Source: an uncultured Selenomonadaceae bacterium (GTDB taxonomy: Bacteria > Bacillota > Negativicutes > Selenomonadales > Selenomonadaceae). From it: a stretch of 17,306 nucleotides of DNA. This document shows positions 5,940 to 13,831 of this stretch, one piece after another; positions within the stretch are counted from its first letter, which is position 1, and each line of letters opens with the position of its first letter. Under the pieces are notes generated by a model. The model was not told the DNA's origin, did no database searches, and worked only from the letters and a program-made list of their open reading frames with translations. The stretch covers positions 1 through 17,306 of the forward strand of contig CALELM010000033.1 of assembly GCA_937902665.1 (NCBI GenBank), written 5' to 3'. The translations under genes were made by a program, and so were the position numbers.

Positions 5940-6475
5940 ACGCTTTCGACAAAGCCCATGAATTTGTCTTCCTGTGGGAGGGAGGCTTTGACAACCATCC
6001 CAACGACCCCGGCGGCCCGACGAACTACGGCGTCTCGCTCCGCTTCCTGCAGGATCTCGGCACGGAATGGGGCGACCTCGACTTCGACGGCGACATCGAC
6101 ATCGACGACATCCGACTCGTCACCCCGGACAAGGCGAAGGAGCTCTTCAAGGCGGCGTTCTGGGACAAGCTCCGGCTTGACGAGGTTAAACCGCTCTGCG
6201 CCTTCGTCCTGTATGACACCGCAGTCAACATGGGCCTCGGCTACGCACGGAAGCTGTTCCAGAAGGCGGTCGGAATCACCGCAGATGGAATCTGGGGGCC
6301 GGTCAGCTGGGGCAAGCTCCGTTCCTGCGATGACAGGAGGACGGCCCTCGCGATGATCCCCATCCGTCGCCGCCGATACATCGACCTCGCGGAAGCGAAT
6401 CCCAGACTCAAGCCCTTCCTGAAGGGGTGGAAGAACCGCGTTGATGACCTGGGACGCAAAATAGAAAAAATGTAG
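5936..6475 (+). CDS. GH108-family N-acetylmuramidase (endolysin) with a dockerin-like calcium loop
   Basis: Cleaves peptidoglycan glycan strands at lysis. 179 residues. The N-terminal GH108 core has the catalytic glutamate in LWEGGFDN (Glu15) and the usual NDPGGPTNYGVS (23-34). The C-terminal peptidoglycan-binding part (about 92-175) starts DTAVNMGLGYARKLFQKAVG and includes the DGIWGP motif. Between them residues 47-58 read DLDFDGDIDIDD, which fits the 12-residue EF-hand/dockerin pattern (acidic at 1, 3, 5, 9 and 12, Gly at 6) and suggests bound calcium. No signal peptide is seen, so export depends on the holin at 7106. Start overlaps the RusA stop by 4 bases. Confidence 0.88.
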   Translation: MNAFDKAHEFVFLWEGGFDNHPNDPGGPTNYGVSLRFLQDLGTEWGDLDFDGDIDIDDIRLVTPDKAKELFKAAFWDKLRLDEVKPLCAFVLYDTAVNMGLGYARKLFQKAVGITADGIWGPVSWGKLRSCDDRRTALAMIPIRRRRYIDLAEANPRLKPFLKGWKNRVDDLGRKIEKM

Positions 6476-6496
6476 CCCTGAAGCGGGGATGCACTC

Positions 6497-7051
6497 ATGG
6501 CAAAGCATGGACGCAGAAGAAAATGCAAGCTGGATTTCTTTCGTGAATCTTTCATCACGGACATTCCGAAGGACGACTTCAAACGCGCCCTGCCCTACAT
6601 CCATGAGTGCATGCCCCGCATCTATCTGACGATGACGGATGAGCAGCTCCATTCCGTCATCAATGCCCTCGCATACATGGCTGCGATCTATACGCCATGG
6701 CCCCGCATCGAGCATTTCAAGACGGTTCAGCGCTGTTATTACCGTTTCAAGAAGCGTCATTACCTCGCCCCCATCAGGAAGGCCCTCGGTCTTCAGAGGC
6801 TCGACCCTGTCAGGCCGGAACGCAAAAGCGACCCGTTCAAGGTGGTGACACGCCGCCGCAGGAAATGTCCCGAATGTCCGGGGTGCGGCCTCGACATGAT
6901 GAAATGCTACGGCACCCACAGGCAGGGATACGCCCTTGTCAGGCACTACCGCTGTGAATCCTGCGGCCACACCGCAATCTGGATAACCACGGAACTGCAT
7001 CAGTGGTGGCGTAACCCACGACCCTTCAAAAACAATCCAACGGTCTGCTGA
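6497..7051 (+). CDS. Hypothetical zinc-ribbon protein in the lysis block
   Basis: 184 residues from ATG 6497, preceded by GCGGGGA. Residues 1-115 are basic and mostly helical (LPYIHECMPRIYLTMTDEQL, CYYRFKKRHYLAPIRKALGL). Residues 124-156 form a Cys-rich module: Cys124, Cys127, Cys130, Cys137, Cys153 and Cys156 (CPECPGCG, then YRCESCGHT). The final CxxCGHT and the spacing recall the zinc fingers of phage Ogr/Delta-type late activators, but the length and N-terminus do not match that family, so this is only a structural likeness. It separates muramidase and holin, and could be a late-gene regulator or a passenger. Function unknown. Confidence 0.6.
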   Translation: MAKHGRRRKCKLDFFRESFITDIPKDDFKRALPYIHECMPRIYLTMTDEQLHSVINALAYMAAIYTPWPRIEHFKTVQRCYYRFKKRHYLAPIRKALGLQRLDPVRPERKSDPFKVVTRRRRKCPECPGCGLDMMKCYGTHRQGYALVRHYRCESCGHTAIWITTELHQWWRNPRPFKNNPTVC

Positions 7052-7105
7052 TATCCTGCGGCTCCACCGTATGCTCAAGGCAACAAGCAAGAGCCGGAGG
7101 TGTGC

Positions 7106-7648
7106 ATGAATATAAGCTGGAAAGACATAGGGAAATCGGTGGCATCGGTCGCACCGACACTTGCAGGAGCACTTGGAGGCCCGGTCGGGGCAATAGCAGG
7201 TGCGGCAGGCTCCCTGCTCTGCTCCGTCCTCGGCGTGTCGGATGAGGAGCAGGCCGCAAAGGCCATTGCGACGAATCCTGAAGCACTCATCAAGATTCAG
7301 CAGCTTGAATACGAGCATAAGGCCCGTCTTCTCGAATGGCAGACTGCCCAGCTCAATGCAGACCTCGATAACATCAAGGACGCCCGTGCCCGTGAGGTCG
7401 AACTCGCAAAGTCAGGCTCTGCCATCTCATGGTCTACGTCAATCGTGTCCATCATCGTGACGGTCGGTTTCTTCGTAATGCTCCTGATCGTCATAAAGGG
7501 CGGGAAGGAAACCGTCGGCGATGCGGGACTCATGCTGCTCGGCACACTCGCAGGCGGTTTCACCCAAGTCGTACAGTATTACCTGGGGAGCTCGCTTGGT
7601 TCCGCCAACAAGGAGAGGATGCTCTCCTCGAAAGGTAGCCCGAAATGA
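7106..7648 (+). CDS. 3TM-family phage holin
   Basis: Forms the membrane lesion that releases the muramidase. 180 residues. Three hydrophobic segments: Gly/Ala-rich about 12-44, 107-131 (SIVSIIVTVGFFVMLLIVI), and 139-161. Between the first two is a charged helix with the family-typical EYEHKARLLEWQTAQLNADL and NIKDARAREVELAK stretch. ATG 7106 is 5 bases after GGAGG; GTG 7100 overlaps that site and is unlikely. It matches the Holin of 3TMs family (also used for gene-transfer-agent release). It overlaps the next gene by 4 bases, suggesting coupled expression. Confidence 0.85.
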   Translation: MNISWKDIGKSVASVAPTLAGALGGPVGAIAGAAGSLLCSVLGVSDEEQAAKAIATNPEALIKIQQLEYEHKARLLEWQTAQLNADLDNIKDARAREVELAKSGSAISWSTSIVSIIVTVGFFVMLLIVIKGGKETVGDAGLMLLGTLAGGFTQVVQYYLGSSLGSANKERMLSSKGSPK

Positions 7649-7956
7649 GCGAATACACCCCCTCCCCCACCCCCGACCGCGCATGGCTGGAAGCTCGACT
7701 GATGCACTTCGATGACGAAATCCGATACCTCCGCAACGACCTCTCCCGGATGCAGAAGGAGGACCGCGAGGATATGGCGGAGCTGAAGGCGATGCTCAAG
7801 GAGCAACGGGCCGAGCACCACAAGACCCTCGAGGAGCTGAACAAGCGCGTCTCCGTCCTCGAGAGGAACAAGATATGGCTCGCAGGGTGGATTACCTGCG
7901 CGTCCGTGGTTGTGGGGCTCATAGTCGAAATATGCCGCAAACAGCTCGGGTGGTGA
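7645..7956 (+). CDS. Coiled-coil plus C-terminal membrane anchor protein (XhlA-like architecture)
   Basis: 103 residues from ATG 7645 (ATGA overlap with the holin). Residues 12-73 are a long heptad-rich helix (IRYLRNDLSRMQKEDREDMA, LKEQRAEHHKTLEELNKRVS), then one membrane span at about 77-96 (WLAGWITCASVVVGLIVEI) and a short basic tail. This layout is that of the XhlA family of holin-associated proteins, and the neighbours support a lysis role, though no diagnostic motif proves it. Could instead be an antiholin or a small spanin-like partner; no lipobox is visible. Confidence 0.65.
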   Translation: MSEYTPSPTPDRAWLEARLMHFDDEIRYLRNDLSRMQKEDREDMAELKAMLKEQRAEHHKTLEELNKRVSVLERNKIWLAGWITCASVVVGLIVEICRKQLGW

Positions 7957-7964
7957 GTATCAAA

Positions 7965-8375
7965 ATGACCCGTTCTAAAATCGCGGAAGTGTTGCTAGCC
8001 GCCGACCTTACCCCGACGGAAAAGCTGATTGCATTCGTTATCCTTGCTCATTCCAGCGTGAAGGAGGGAAAGGCCCGCCTGCGGCAGTCCAGAATAGCCG
8101 AGGAGGCTGGGGTATCTATCAGGACGGTGAGCCGAGCAATAAACGCCCTTTCCACCGCCGGGATCATCGAGCCAAAGAGCACGGGAAGAAGCTCGATTTT
8201 TATTTTTTGCCATGAAGAACAAATATTAGTGGGTACGCCATCGGTGACGTGTCTGCAACGCCACTCACGACGTACCGCCCCTTGGAAATACGATACTGAA
8301 TTCAGCTCCACCCCGGAGGAGGAGCACAAGCGATACGAGGCTCAGGAGGAGGAAGATGGCTCGGATTTACGTTGA
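7965..8375 (+). CDS. Winged-helix (HTH_36-like) DNA-binding protein
   Basis: 136 residues from ATG 7965, 9 bases after GGTGAG; GTG 7953, which overlaps the previous stop, is an alternative. Residues 14-80 are a clear winged helix of the phage replication/HTH_36 type: LTPTEKLIAFVILAHS, then LRQSRIAEEAGVSIRTVSRA, then GIIEPKSTGRSSIFIF as the wing. The C-terminal 55 residues are charged and end in a Glu-rich run. It overlaps the nuclease gene by 20 bases, so the two are probably coexpressed. Role could be regulation of the following operon or a replication accessory; which one is not visible. Confidence 0.7.
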   Translation: MTRSKIAEVLLAADLTPTEKLIAFVILAHSSVKEGKARLRQSRIAEEAGVSIRTVSRAINALSTAGIIEPKSTGRSSIFIFCHEEQILVGTPSVTCLQRHSRRTAPWKYDTEFSSTPEEEHKRYEAQEEEDGSDLR

Positions 8376-8928
8376 CTCGAAGGCCGACCCATACGGGACC
8401 GCGGCAAGACGGAAGCCTCAGAAGGATAAGCCCCGGAAGAAGGAAATGAAGAAGTGTGCCAATCGTTTCTCGCATGAGCTCACAGAGGGGGCTACCGGGG
8501 CTGAGCTGGTCTTCAAGACAATCCTTGACCTCGCGGGGATACGGTACACGTTCCAGAAGCCTATCCTGAGGGGGAGCCATTTCTACATCGCCGACTTCTT
8601 CCTCGATGACTATGCGACCATCGTGGAAATCGACGGCGGCTATCACGACACCGATGAACAGGAGGGACGAGACGCGAAGCGTACAGAGGACATCCTGAAG
8701 AAAACCAGTATCGCCCGCGTGGTCAGATTCTCCAACGAGCAGGTCGTGACCCTTCCGCCGAACGATATCCTACTCATGCTGGCAAAGGCTCTTTGCCCGT
8801 GGGTGAAAGGCGCGTCTCTCTATCAGATGGGGAGAGCACCATCGAGCTTTCTTTGTTTTTGTCATGCAGAAACAAAAACTTCACTGTCTAATGATTCCAG
8901 TATGTTATGGCATCATTGTAACGTATAA
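8356..8928 (+). CDS. DUF559/Vsr-like PD-(D/E)XK endonuclease
   Basis: 190 residues from ATG 8356 behind AGGAGGAAG. Residues about 46-145 fit DUF559, a relative of Vsr mismatch endonucleases: ATGAELVFKTILDLAGIRYTF, then FYIADFFLDDYATIVEIDGG with Asp80, Glu91, Asp93 and His97. The first 40 residues are basic, perhaps DNA-binding. The last 45 (after LLMLAKALCPW) match nothing I know and are coded by DNA that holds the dyad at 8851-8879, so this tail may be added or remodelled. Vsr proteins nick T:G mismatches from deaminated 5-methylcytosine, and a cytosine methyltransferase is two genes downstream, but whether this protein does that is inference. Confidence 0.75.
   Translation: MARIYVDSKADPYGTAARRKPQKDKPRKKEMKKCANRFSHELTEGATGAELVFKTILDLAGIRYTFQKPILRGSHFYIADFFLDDYATIVEIDGGYHDTDEQEGRDAKRTEDILKKTSIARVVRFSNEQVVTLPPNDILLMLAKALCPWVKGASLYQMGRAPSSFLCFCHAETKTSLSNDSSMLWHHCNV
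8851..8879. promoter_or_regulatory. Dyad operator candidate sharing a 14-mer with the amidoligase promoter
   Basis: CTTTGTTTTTGTCA (8851-8864) is identical to 16088-16101. Here it forms an imperfect dyad: GTTTTTGT (8855-8862) with ACAAAAAC (8872-8879), 9-base spacer. It lies inside the 3' end of the nuclease gene and 73-101 bases before ATG 8952, the first gene of the ParB-methyltransferase-terminase run. Confidence 0.55.
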
Positions 8929-8929
8929 A
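8890..8929. promoter_or_regulatory. Overlapping AT-rich dyads upstream of the ParB-like gene
   Basis: AATGAT (8890-8895) pairs with ATCATT (8912-8917), and TATGTTA (8901-8907) pairs with TAACGTA (8919-8925) with one G-T. TATAAA at 8924-8929 could be a -10 box, but I see no good -35 at the right distance. The low-GC, dyad-rich stretch marks a likely promoter/operator for the 8952-13824 operon. Confidence 0.35.
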
Positions 8930-8951
8930 AAACAAAATGGGGGCATTCGGT

Positions 8952-9485
8952 ATGAAGCTCAATGAAGTCAAGATGGAAATGTGGCCTGTATCCAAGCTCG
9001 TCGATTATGCAAGGAATCCGCGCAAGAACGATCAGGTGATCCCCAAGATGAAGGCTTCGATCATGGAGTTCGGCTTCAGGATTCCCATCGTTGCGAAGTC
9101 TGACGGCACTGTGATTGACGGCCATCTCAGGCTGAAGGCGGCTAGGGAGCTTGGACTTGAAACCGTGCCCGTTGTCCTCGCTGATGAGCTTTCCGACACC
9201 CAGGTGAAGGCGTTCCGGCTTCTGGCGAACCAGAGCGCGAACTGGGCTGAATGGGATGACGAGCTTTTGAAGCTGGAGATGGACGACCTTGTGGCTGACG
9301 GCTTCAATGTGGACATCATCGGTTTTGATGATGCCATGTTCTCCAAGGGAACCATGCTGATGAGCGAGCCCGAACCTTCCGAGAAGGATTACGAGAAGAA
9401 CAGCGGCGAGGTCGACCTCGGTGATTTTGAGGATGATGCCTTTGCACACGAGTGTCCCCGCTGCAAGTTCCGCTTCAACGATTAG
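8952..9485 (+). CDS. ParB/sulfiredoxin-fold phage protein
   Basis: 177 residues from ATG 8952, with GGGGG about 8 bases upstream; ATG 8937 has no ribosome-binding site. Residues 12-105 have the ParB N-terminal pattern: VSKLVDYARNPRKNDQVIPK, then GFRIPIVAKSDGTVIDGHLR with the DGHLR box (56-60), then LKAARELGLETVPVVLADEL and LLANQSANWAEWDDELL. These single-domain ParB-like proteins are very often next to phage DNA methyltransferases, as here. The C-terminus has an acidic linker and one CPRC (Cys168, Cys171), half of a zinc site, perhaps completed by a partner or a second chain. Not a chromosome-partitioning ParB: the HTH and dimer domains are missing. Confidence 0.82.
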   Translation: MKLNEVKMEMWPVSKLVDYARNPRKNDQVIPKMKASIMEFGFRIPIVAKSDGTVIDGHLRLKAARELGLETVPVVLADELSDTQVKAFRLLANQSANWAEWDDELLKLEMDDLVADGFNVDIIGFDDAMFSKGTMLMSEPEPSEKDYEKNSGEVDLGDFEDDAFAHECPRCKFRFND

Positions 9486-9494
9486 GAGCGTCCT

Positions 9495-10646
9495 ATGTTC
9501 TTCCCATGGAAATGGTATCTGAAAGACCTGCCTTCAGTACCCAAGAACGGACTGAAGGTGTTCAGCTGCTTCGCCTGTGGCGGCGGCTCGAGCATGGGTT
9601 ACAAGCTGGCTGGATTCACCGTGCTTGGGAATTGCGAGCTGGATCCGAAAATCGCCAAGGTGTACTGTCATAATCTGCATCCGAAGCACACCTTCATCAT
9701 GGATGTCCGCGACTTCCTGAATCTTCCTGATTCCGAAATCCCTGATGAGCTTTTCAATCTGGATGTTCTTGACGGTTCGCCACCCTGCTCCACCTTTTCG
9801 ACGGCGGGAAGCCGTGAAGCGGCATGGGGAAAGGAAAAGATGTTTGCCGAAGGTCAGAAGAAACAGCGGCTTGACGACCTCTTCTTCACCTTCATCGCCA
9901 TTGCGAACAGGCTGCGTCCCAAGGTCGTGGTCGCTGAAAACGTGAAGGGGATGCTTCTCGGCAATGCCAAGGGATACGTCAGGGAAATCAAGATAGGGTT
10001 TGAGCAGGCTGGATACGACGTCCAGCTTTTCCTGTTGAATGCGGCAACAATGGGCGTACCGCAGGCCCGTGAGCGCGTGTTCTTCATCGCAAGGCGTAAA
10101 GACCTCCATCTCCCACAGATCAAGATGGAATTCCATGAGAAGCCCATCGTTTTCGGGAAGGTGAGGTCAGAGCACGGCATTCAGAAGGACACGCTTTACC
10201 AGCGGCTTCTGAAAAAGCGCAAGCCGACCGACAGGCAGATTTCCGACATCTACATGAGGGAGCATGGGAAGAATATCGGTTTCACGAACATGATCGTGCA
10301 TGACAACGAGGTCAGCAACACGATTTCGACTGCAGACATCTACCGATACTGCGATGGTTTCCAGTTCTCGCATCAGGATACCGTGAACGTGTCCACATTC
10401 CCGCAGGACTACGATTTCATGGGCAAGACGCCTACGTTCTTCTGCGGGATGTCAGTGCCGCCGGTCATGATGGCCCATATCGCTCATGAAGTGGCTACCC
10501 AGCTTTTTGGATGGAACAGGGATCAGGCTGTGGATTCCGCGATCATGGCAGGATCTTCAAAAGACGAGCCGGCTCCGGCAGCAGGAAACGAAGCTGAAAC
10601 GCAGCAGGATGCGGCAGGATGCGGCAACGGAAGGAATGATGGCTAG
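9495..10646 (+). CDS. C5-cytosine DNA methyltransferase (Dcm family)
   Basis: Transfers a methyl group from S-adenosylmethionine to carbon 5 of cytosine. 383 residues; ATG 9495 follows TAGGAG. Motif I VFSCFACGGGSSMGYKLAGF (22-41); motif IV LDGSPPCSTFS (92-102) with catalytic Cys98; motif VI AENV (147-150); motif VIII GVPQARERVFFIA (187-199); a target-recognition region of about 130 residues; and motif X-like GMSVPPVMMAHIAHEVATQL near 320-340. All catalytic motifs are intact. No cognate restriction enzyme is adjacent other than the DUF559 nuclease, so it is probably an orphan enzyme protecting phage DNA. The last 45 residues are Ala/Gln/Gly-rich and overlap the next start by 8 bases. Confidence 0.93.
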   Translation: MFFPWKWYLKDLPSVPKNGLKVFSCFACGGGSSMGYKLAGFTVLGNCELDPKIAKVYCHNLHPKHTFIMDVRDFLNLPDSEIPDELFNLDVLDGSPPCSTFSTAGSREAAWGKEKMFAEGQKKQRLDDLFFTFIAIANRLRPKVVVAENVKGMLLGNAKGYVREIKIGFEQAGYDVQLFLLNAATMGVPQARERVFFIARRKDLHLPQIKMEFHEKPIVFGKVRSEHGIQKDTLYQRLLKKRKPTDRQISDIYMREHGKNIGFTNMIVHDNEVSNTISTADIYRYCDGFQFSHQDTVNVSTFPQDYDFMGKTPTFFCGMSVPPVMMAHIAHEVATQLFGWNRDQAVDSAIMAGSSKDEPAPAAGNEAETQQDAAGCGNGRNDG

Positions 10647-10956
10647 ACGGCAGATATGGACGGAGCAGAATGCGAGGATTGTGCAGATGATGGCACAGTA
10701 CGGCGTTCCACAGAAGGACATTGCGGCGATGGTCGACATGTCCCTCATGACTCTCGTCAAATACTACAAGAAAGAGCTTGAGCGTGGAGCCGCGTTTGCC
10801 AATGGCAAGATAGCCGAACGCCTTTATAACAAGGCGATGGACGGCGATACCACAGCACTCATTTTCTGGGCGAAGTGCCGTATGCGCTGGAGGACCGAGG
10901 ATAAAACGGAAAAGGAAGAGGCTGAAAAACCGCTTCCGCTTTACGGTAAGGCCTGA
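10639..10956 (+). CDS. terS: Small terminase subunit
   Basis: DNA-recognition subunit of the packaging motor. 105 residues from ATG 10639 (10636 is an equal alternative; AAGGA is just upstream). Residues 10-45 form a helix-turn-helix: ARIVQMMAQYGVPQKDIAAM, then VDMSLMTLVKYYKKEL. The rest (GKIAERLYNKAMDGDTTALI, FWAKCRMRW) is the standard oligomerisation segment of small terminases. It overlaps the methyltransferase gene at its start and the large subunit by one base (TGATG) at its end. Confidence 0.85.
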   Translation: MARRQIWTEQNARIVQMMAQYGVPQKDIAAMVDMSLMTLVKYYKKELERGAAFANGKIAERLYNKAMDGDTTALIFWAKCRMRWRTEDKTEKEEAEKPLPLYGKA

Positions 10957-12248
10957 TGAGACTCACACTTCCCCAGCAGAAAATACAGGACTGCAAGACA
11001 CGCTTCCGTGTCGTATGCACAGGCCGACGCTTCGGAAAGACGGTCATAGCCGTGGACGAGCTTGCTCGTTTCGCTGGAATGGCTCCGAGGCGTCGTGTCT
11101 GGTATGTCGCGCCGACATACAGGCAGGCAAAGCAGATTGCTTGGAACATGCTGAAGGAGAGGCTTGTCCCGCTTCATTGGGTGCGCCGCCGGAATGAAAG
11201 CGACCTGACCCTCGAGCTGGTGAACGGTTCCACGATATCCCTGCGAGGTGCGGATAATTTCGATTCCCTGCGAGGTGTCGGTCTTGATTTCCTCGTGATG
11301 GACGAATTCGCCGACATCCGACCGGAGGCATGGTTTGAGGTTCTCCGCCCCACCCTTTCGGACAAGCATGGCCATGCCATGTTCTGCGGCAGCCCGAAAG
11401 GCCGCAACTGGGCTTATGACCTCTATTGCAGGGGACAGGATGAGGATGAGCGGGAATGGGCTTCTTTCCTGTTCACGACACTCGAAGGCGGCAATGTGCC
11501 GGCTGAAGAAATCGAGCAGGCAAGGCGTGAAATGGATGAGCTTACGTTCGCCCAGGAATACCTTGCCAGCTTCATCAACTTTGAAGGCAGGGTTTACTAT
11601 CCGTTCCTGCGTGAGACGCATACGGCCCAGCTTCGTGACCTGTACAACCCTCGTGCTCCGATTTCTTTCTGCTTTGACTTCAACGTCGACCCTGGTGTCG
11701 CCTGCATCGTGCAGGAAATGACGCTTCCGAATGGGCTTTCCGGGTCTGCCGTGATTGGAGAGGTGTACATTCCTAGAAACAGCAACACTCCTGCCGTATG
11801 CCGCAAGCTGATTCAGGATTGGGGTTCGCATCGAGGCCCGGTCATTTGCTACGGCGATGCCAGCGGCGGCAGCAGGGGTTCCGCAAAGGTTGCGGGTTCA
11901 GATTGGGATCTGATCAGACAGGAGCTACGCAAAGCTCCTTTTGCGGCTCAGGTTTCCTATCGTGTACCGTCTGCAAATGGTGCGGAGCGTGCAAGGGTCA
12001 ACGCTGTGAATTCCCGGCTCAAGTCGGACAGCGGCGACATCAGGCTTATGGTGGACGCAAAAGCCGCCCCTCATGTCGTGCGTGACCTTGAGGGTGTTTG
12101 TGTATTGAAAGGTGGTTCTGGGGAAATCGACAAGAAGGCCACGCCCGATCTCACGCATATTTCGGACGCCCTCGGCTACTATGTCGTTGGGGAATTCCCC
12201 CTTGTGAAACGGACATCAGCAACCGTGGAATATTCAGCAATGAGGTAA
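10956..12248 (+). CDS. terL: Large terminase subunit (ATPase and nuclease)
   Basis: Packaging motor that pumps and cuts phage DNA. 430 residues. ATPase domain: Walker A CTGRRFGKT (21-29, Lys28), Walker B FLVMDEFAD (112-120, Asp116/Glu117), and coupling motif FCGSPKG (143-149). Nuclease domain: FDFNVDPG (Asp241), CYGDASGG (Asp301), and DLTHISDALGYYV (Asp404), the three acidic positions of the RNase H-like fold. Length and motifs are complete. Starts at ATG 10956, sharing its A with the small-subunit stop. Confidence 0.94.
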   Translation: MRLTLPQQKIQDCKTRFRVVCTGRRFGKTVIAVDELARFAGMAPRRRVWYVAPTYRQAKQIAWNMLKERLVPLHWVRRRNESDLTLELVNGSTISLRGADNFDSLRGVGLDFLVMDEFADIRPEAWFEVLRPTLSDKHGHAMFCGSPKGRNWAYDLYCRGQDEDEREWASFLFTTLEGGNVPAEEIEQARREMDELTFAQEYLASFINFEGRVYYPFLRETHTAQLRDLYNPRAPISFCFDFNVDPGVACIVQEMTLPNGLSGSAVIGEVYIPRNSNTPAVCRKLIQDWGSHRGPVICYGDASGGSRGSAKVAGSDWDLIRQELRKAPFAAQVSYRVPSANGAERARVNAVNSRLKSDSGDIRLMVDAKAAPHVVRDLEGVCVLKGGSGEIDKKATPDLTHISDALGYYVVGEFPLVKRTSATVEYSAMR

Positions 12249-12252
12249 AAGT

Positions 12253-13824
12253 ATGGGTACGGTTTTCACAGTATCGACGGCTTTCGAGCTTCAGCGCATG
12301 GACATGGCCCTCACCCGTGACCTTATGGGCGGTACAGCCGCCATGATCCGTGCCGGAGAGAAGTATATCCCCAGGTCGAGACGGCATGAGACTGAAGAGG
12401 AATTCCAGAGCCGACTGAACAGGACAGTGCTTCTGAACGCATACAAGCGCACGGTTCGTTTTCTGCGTGGTCAGGTGTTCAAAAAACCTGTTGTAATCGA
12501 AGAAGCAAAGAAAGGCGACATCATTACGCAGGAGCAGCTTGATTGGTTCAAGGCATGGTCTGAAGATGTGAACCTTCGGGGTAACAATCTCACTGATTGG
12601 AGCGGCACGGTATTTGAGGCCGGTATCAATGATGGCGTTACGTTCTGTCTTGTCGATTACAGCAAGGTTCCGACCATGACAGGCGATGATGGCGGACTGT
12701 ATTACCTCGATGCTGATGGTCAGTACAAACTGAAGACCGAGCAGGCCGACCGAGAAAACGGATGGCGACCATATTTTGTCCATGTGCCTGCGTCACAGGT
12801 GATTGACTGCCATGTGGACACGCTCAACGGAATTCAGGTGGTGACCCATTTCCGATACATTGAAGAATATGATGTGCAGAAGGATGAATGGGAGACTGAA
12901 CGCAGGCAGCGCATCCGTGTATTCACGCCGGGAGCCTTTCAGACATGGGAGAACACTTCTGACGGTGCTTCTGATTTCATGTTGAATGAGGCCATGAGCG
13001 GAGAGATGAAGGACGAAAACGGCAAGCCGCTTCCTTTTGTCCCTGTATGTATTTTCATGCCAGGTGAACGCCGCACGGCATGCACTGCAGAGCCAGCCCT
13101 TCAGGATTTGGCAGAGCTGAATAAGAGGCATTGGCAGGCGACATCGGCACAGGCCGAACTGATGGAGTTCGTGAGGCGTCCTGTCTGGTTCGGAAGGCAG
13201 CTTGGGGAAAACGATAATGGTGACCCGGTCGTCTTCGGTGCTGGCACACTTATCAATGCCTCTTCCGATCAGGCAGACCTCAAGAGCCTTGGTGTCGATG
13301 GTGGAAGCGTACAGGCCGGTCGTGATGAGCTTCATGACCTTGAGGGGCAGATGGCATTGTATGGCCTTCAGCTTCTCCAGCCTGATTCAGGGACTTCCGT
13401 GACCGCGACAGAAGTGTCGCAGGATACTGAGGAGTCAGTATCCACGCTTCAAGATTGGGCACTCAGGTATCAGGACTTTCTTGAGAACTGTTTTGCCATG
13501 ACTGGCAAATGGAAAGGGTGGGAAGACGGGCCGAGCATCAAGGTGAATACCGAGCTGACCAAGATCGTCAACATCGAGCTTCTGGCGAAACTCCAGCAGG
13601 CTGGCGTTATGAGCAAGGTGACCCTGCTTGAACTTCTGAAGAGGGCTGGAATGCTTCCTGACGACTTTGATGCCGAAGAGGAACTTGACCGCATTGAACA
13701 GGAGAACAGGACTGCCTCTGGAGCCTCTGGGACGCTTGATCTTGCCTCCCTGCTGAATCATGACAGGTTCCGCATGAAAACGCCTGAGAATGGCACTGAA
13801 GGGCAAAGAACGAACGAAATATGA
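12253..13824 (+). CDS. DUF4055-type portal protein
   Basis: Dodecameric vertex protein that holds the terminase and admits DNA. 523 residues; ATG 12253 follows GAGGTAAAAGT. The N-terminal RTVLLNAYKRTVRFLRGQVF and KKPVV, the middle PFVPVCIFMPGERR with LQDLAELNKRHWQATSAQAE, and the later GTSVTATEVSQDTEESVSTL block fit the DUF4055 portal family. It follows terL by 4 bases. The expected next gene (MuF) is 2.4 kb away on the same strand because a minus-strand cassette lies between. Ends at the terminator at 13832-13862. Confidence 0.85.
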   Translation: MGTVFTVSTAFELQRMDMALTRDLMGGTAAMIRAGEKYIPRSRRHETEEEFQSRLNRTVLLNAYKRTVRFLRGQVFKKPVVIEEAKKGDIITQEQLDWFKAWSEDVNLRGNNLTDWSGTVFEAGINDGVTFCLVDYSKVPTMTGDDGGLYYLDADGQYKLKTEQADRENGWRPYFVHVPASQVIDCHVDTLNGIQVVTHFRYIEEYDVQKDEWETERRQRIRVFTPGAFQTWENTSDGASDFMLNEAMSGEMKDENGKPLPFVPVCIFMPGERRTACTAEPALQDLAELNKRHWQATSAQAELMEFVRRPVWFGRQLGENDNGDPVVFGAGTLINASSDQADLKSLGVDGGSVQAGRDELHDLEGQMALYGLQLLQPDSGTSVTATEVSQDTEESVSTLQDWALRYQDFLENCFAMTGKWKGWEDGPSIKVNTELTKIVNIELLAKLQQAGVMSKVTLLELLKRAGMLPDDFDAEEELDRIEQENRTASGASGTLDLASLLNHDRFRMKTPENGTEGQRTNEI

Positions 13825-13831
13825 TATAAGC

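Noticed and set aside
5756..7318. 520-codon minus-strand frame across RusA, muramidase and zinc-ribbon genes
   Set aside because: Opposes three genes with clear motifs and tight operon spacing. It is a codon-bias shadow.
10941..11831. 296-codon minus-strand frame opposite terL
   Set aside because: The plus strand has complete terminase motifs; the minus frame has none.
13700..13720. Further copy of the AGGAGAACA box inside the portal gene
   Set aside because: In-frame coding (Glu-Asn-Arg codons) near the C-terminus with no start codon behind it; probably chance.
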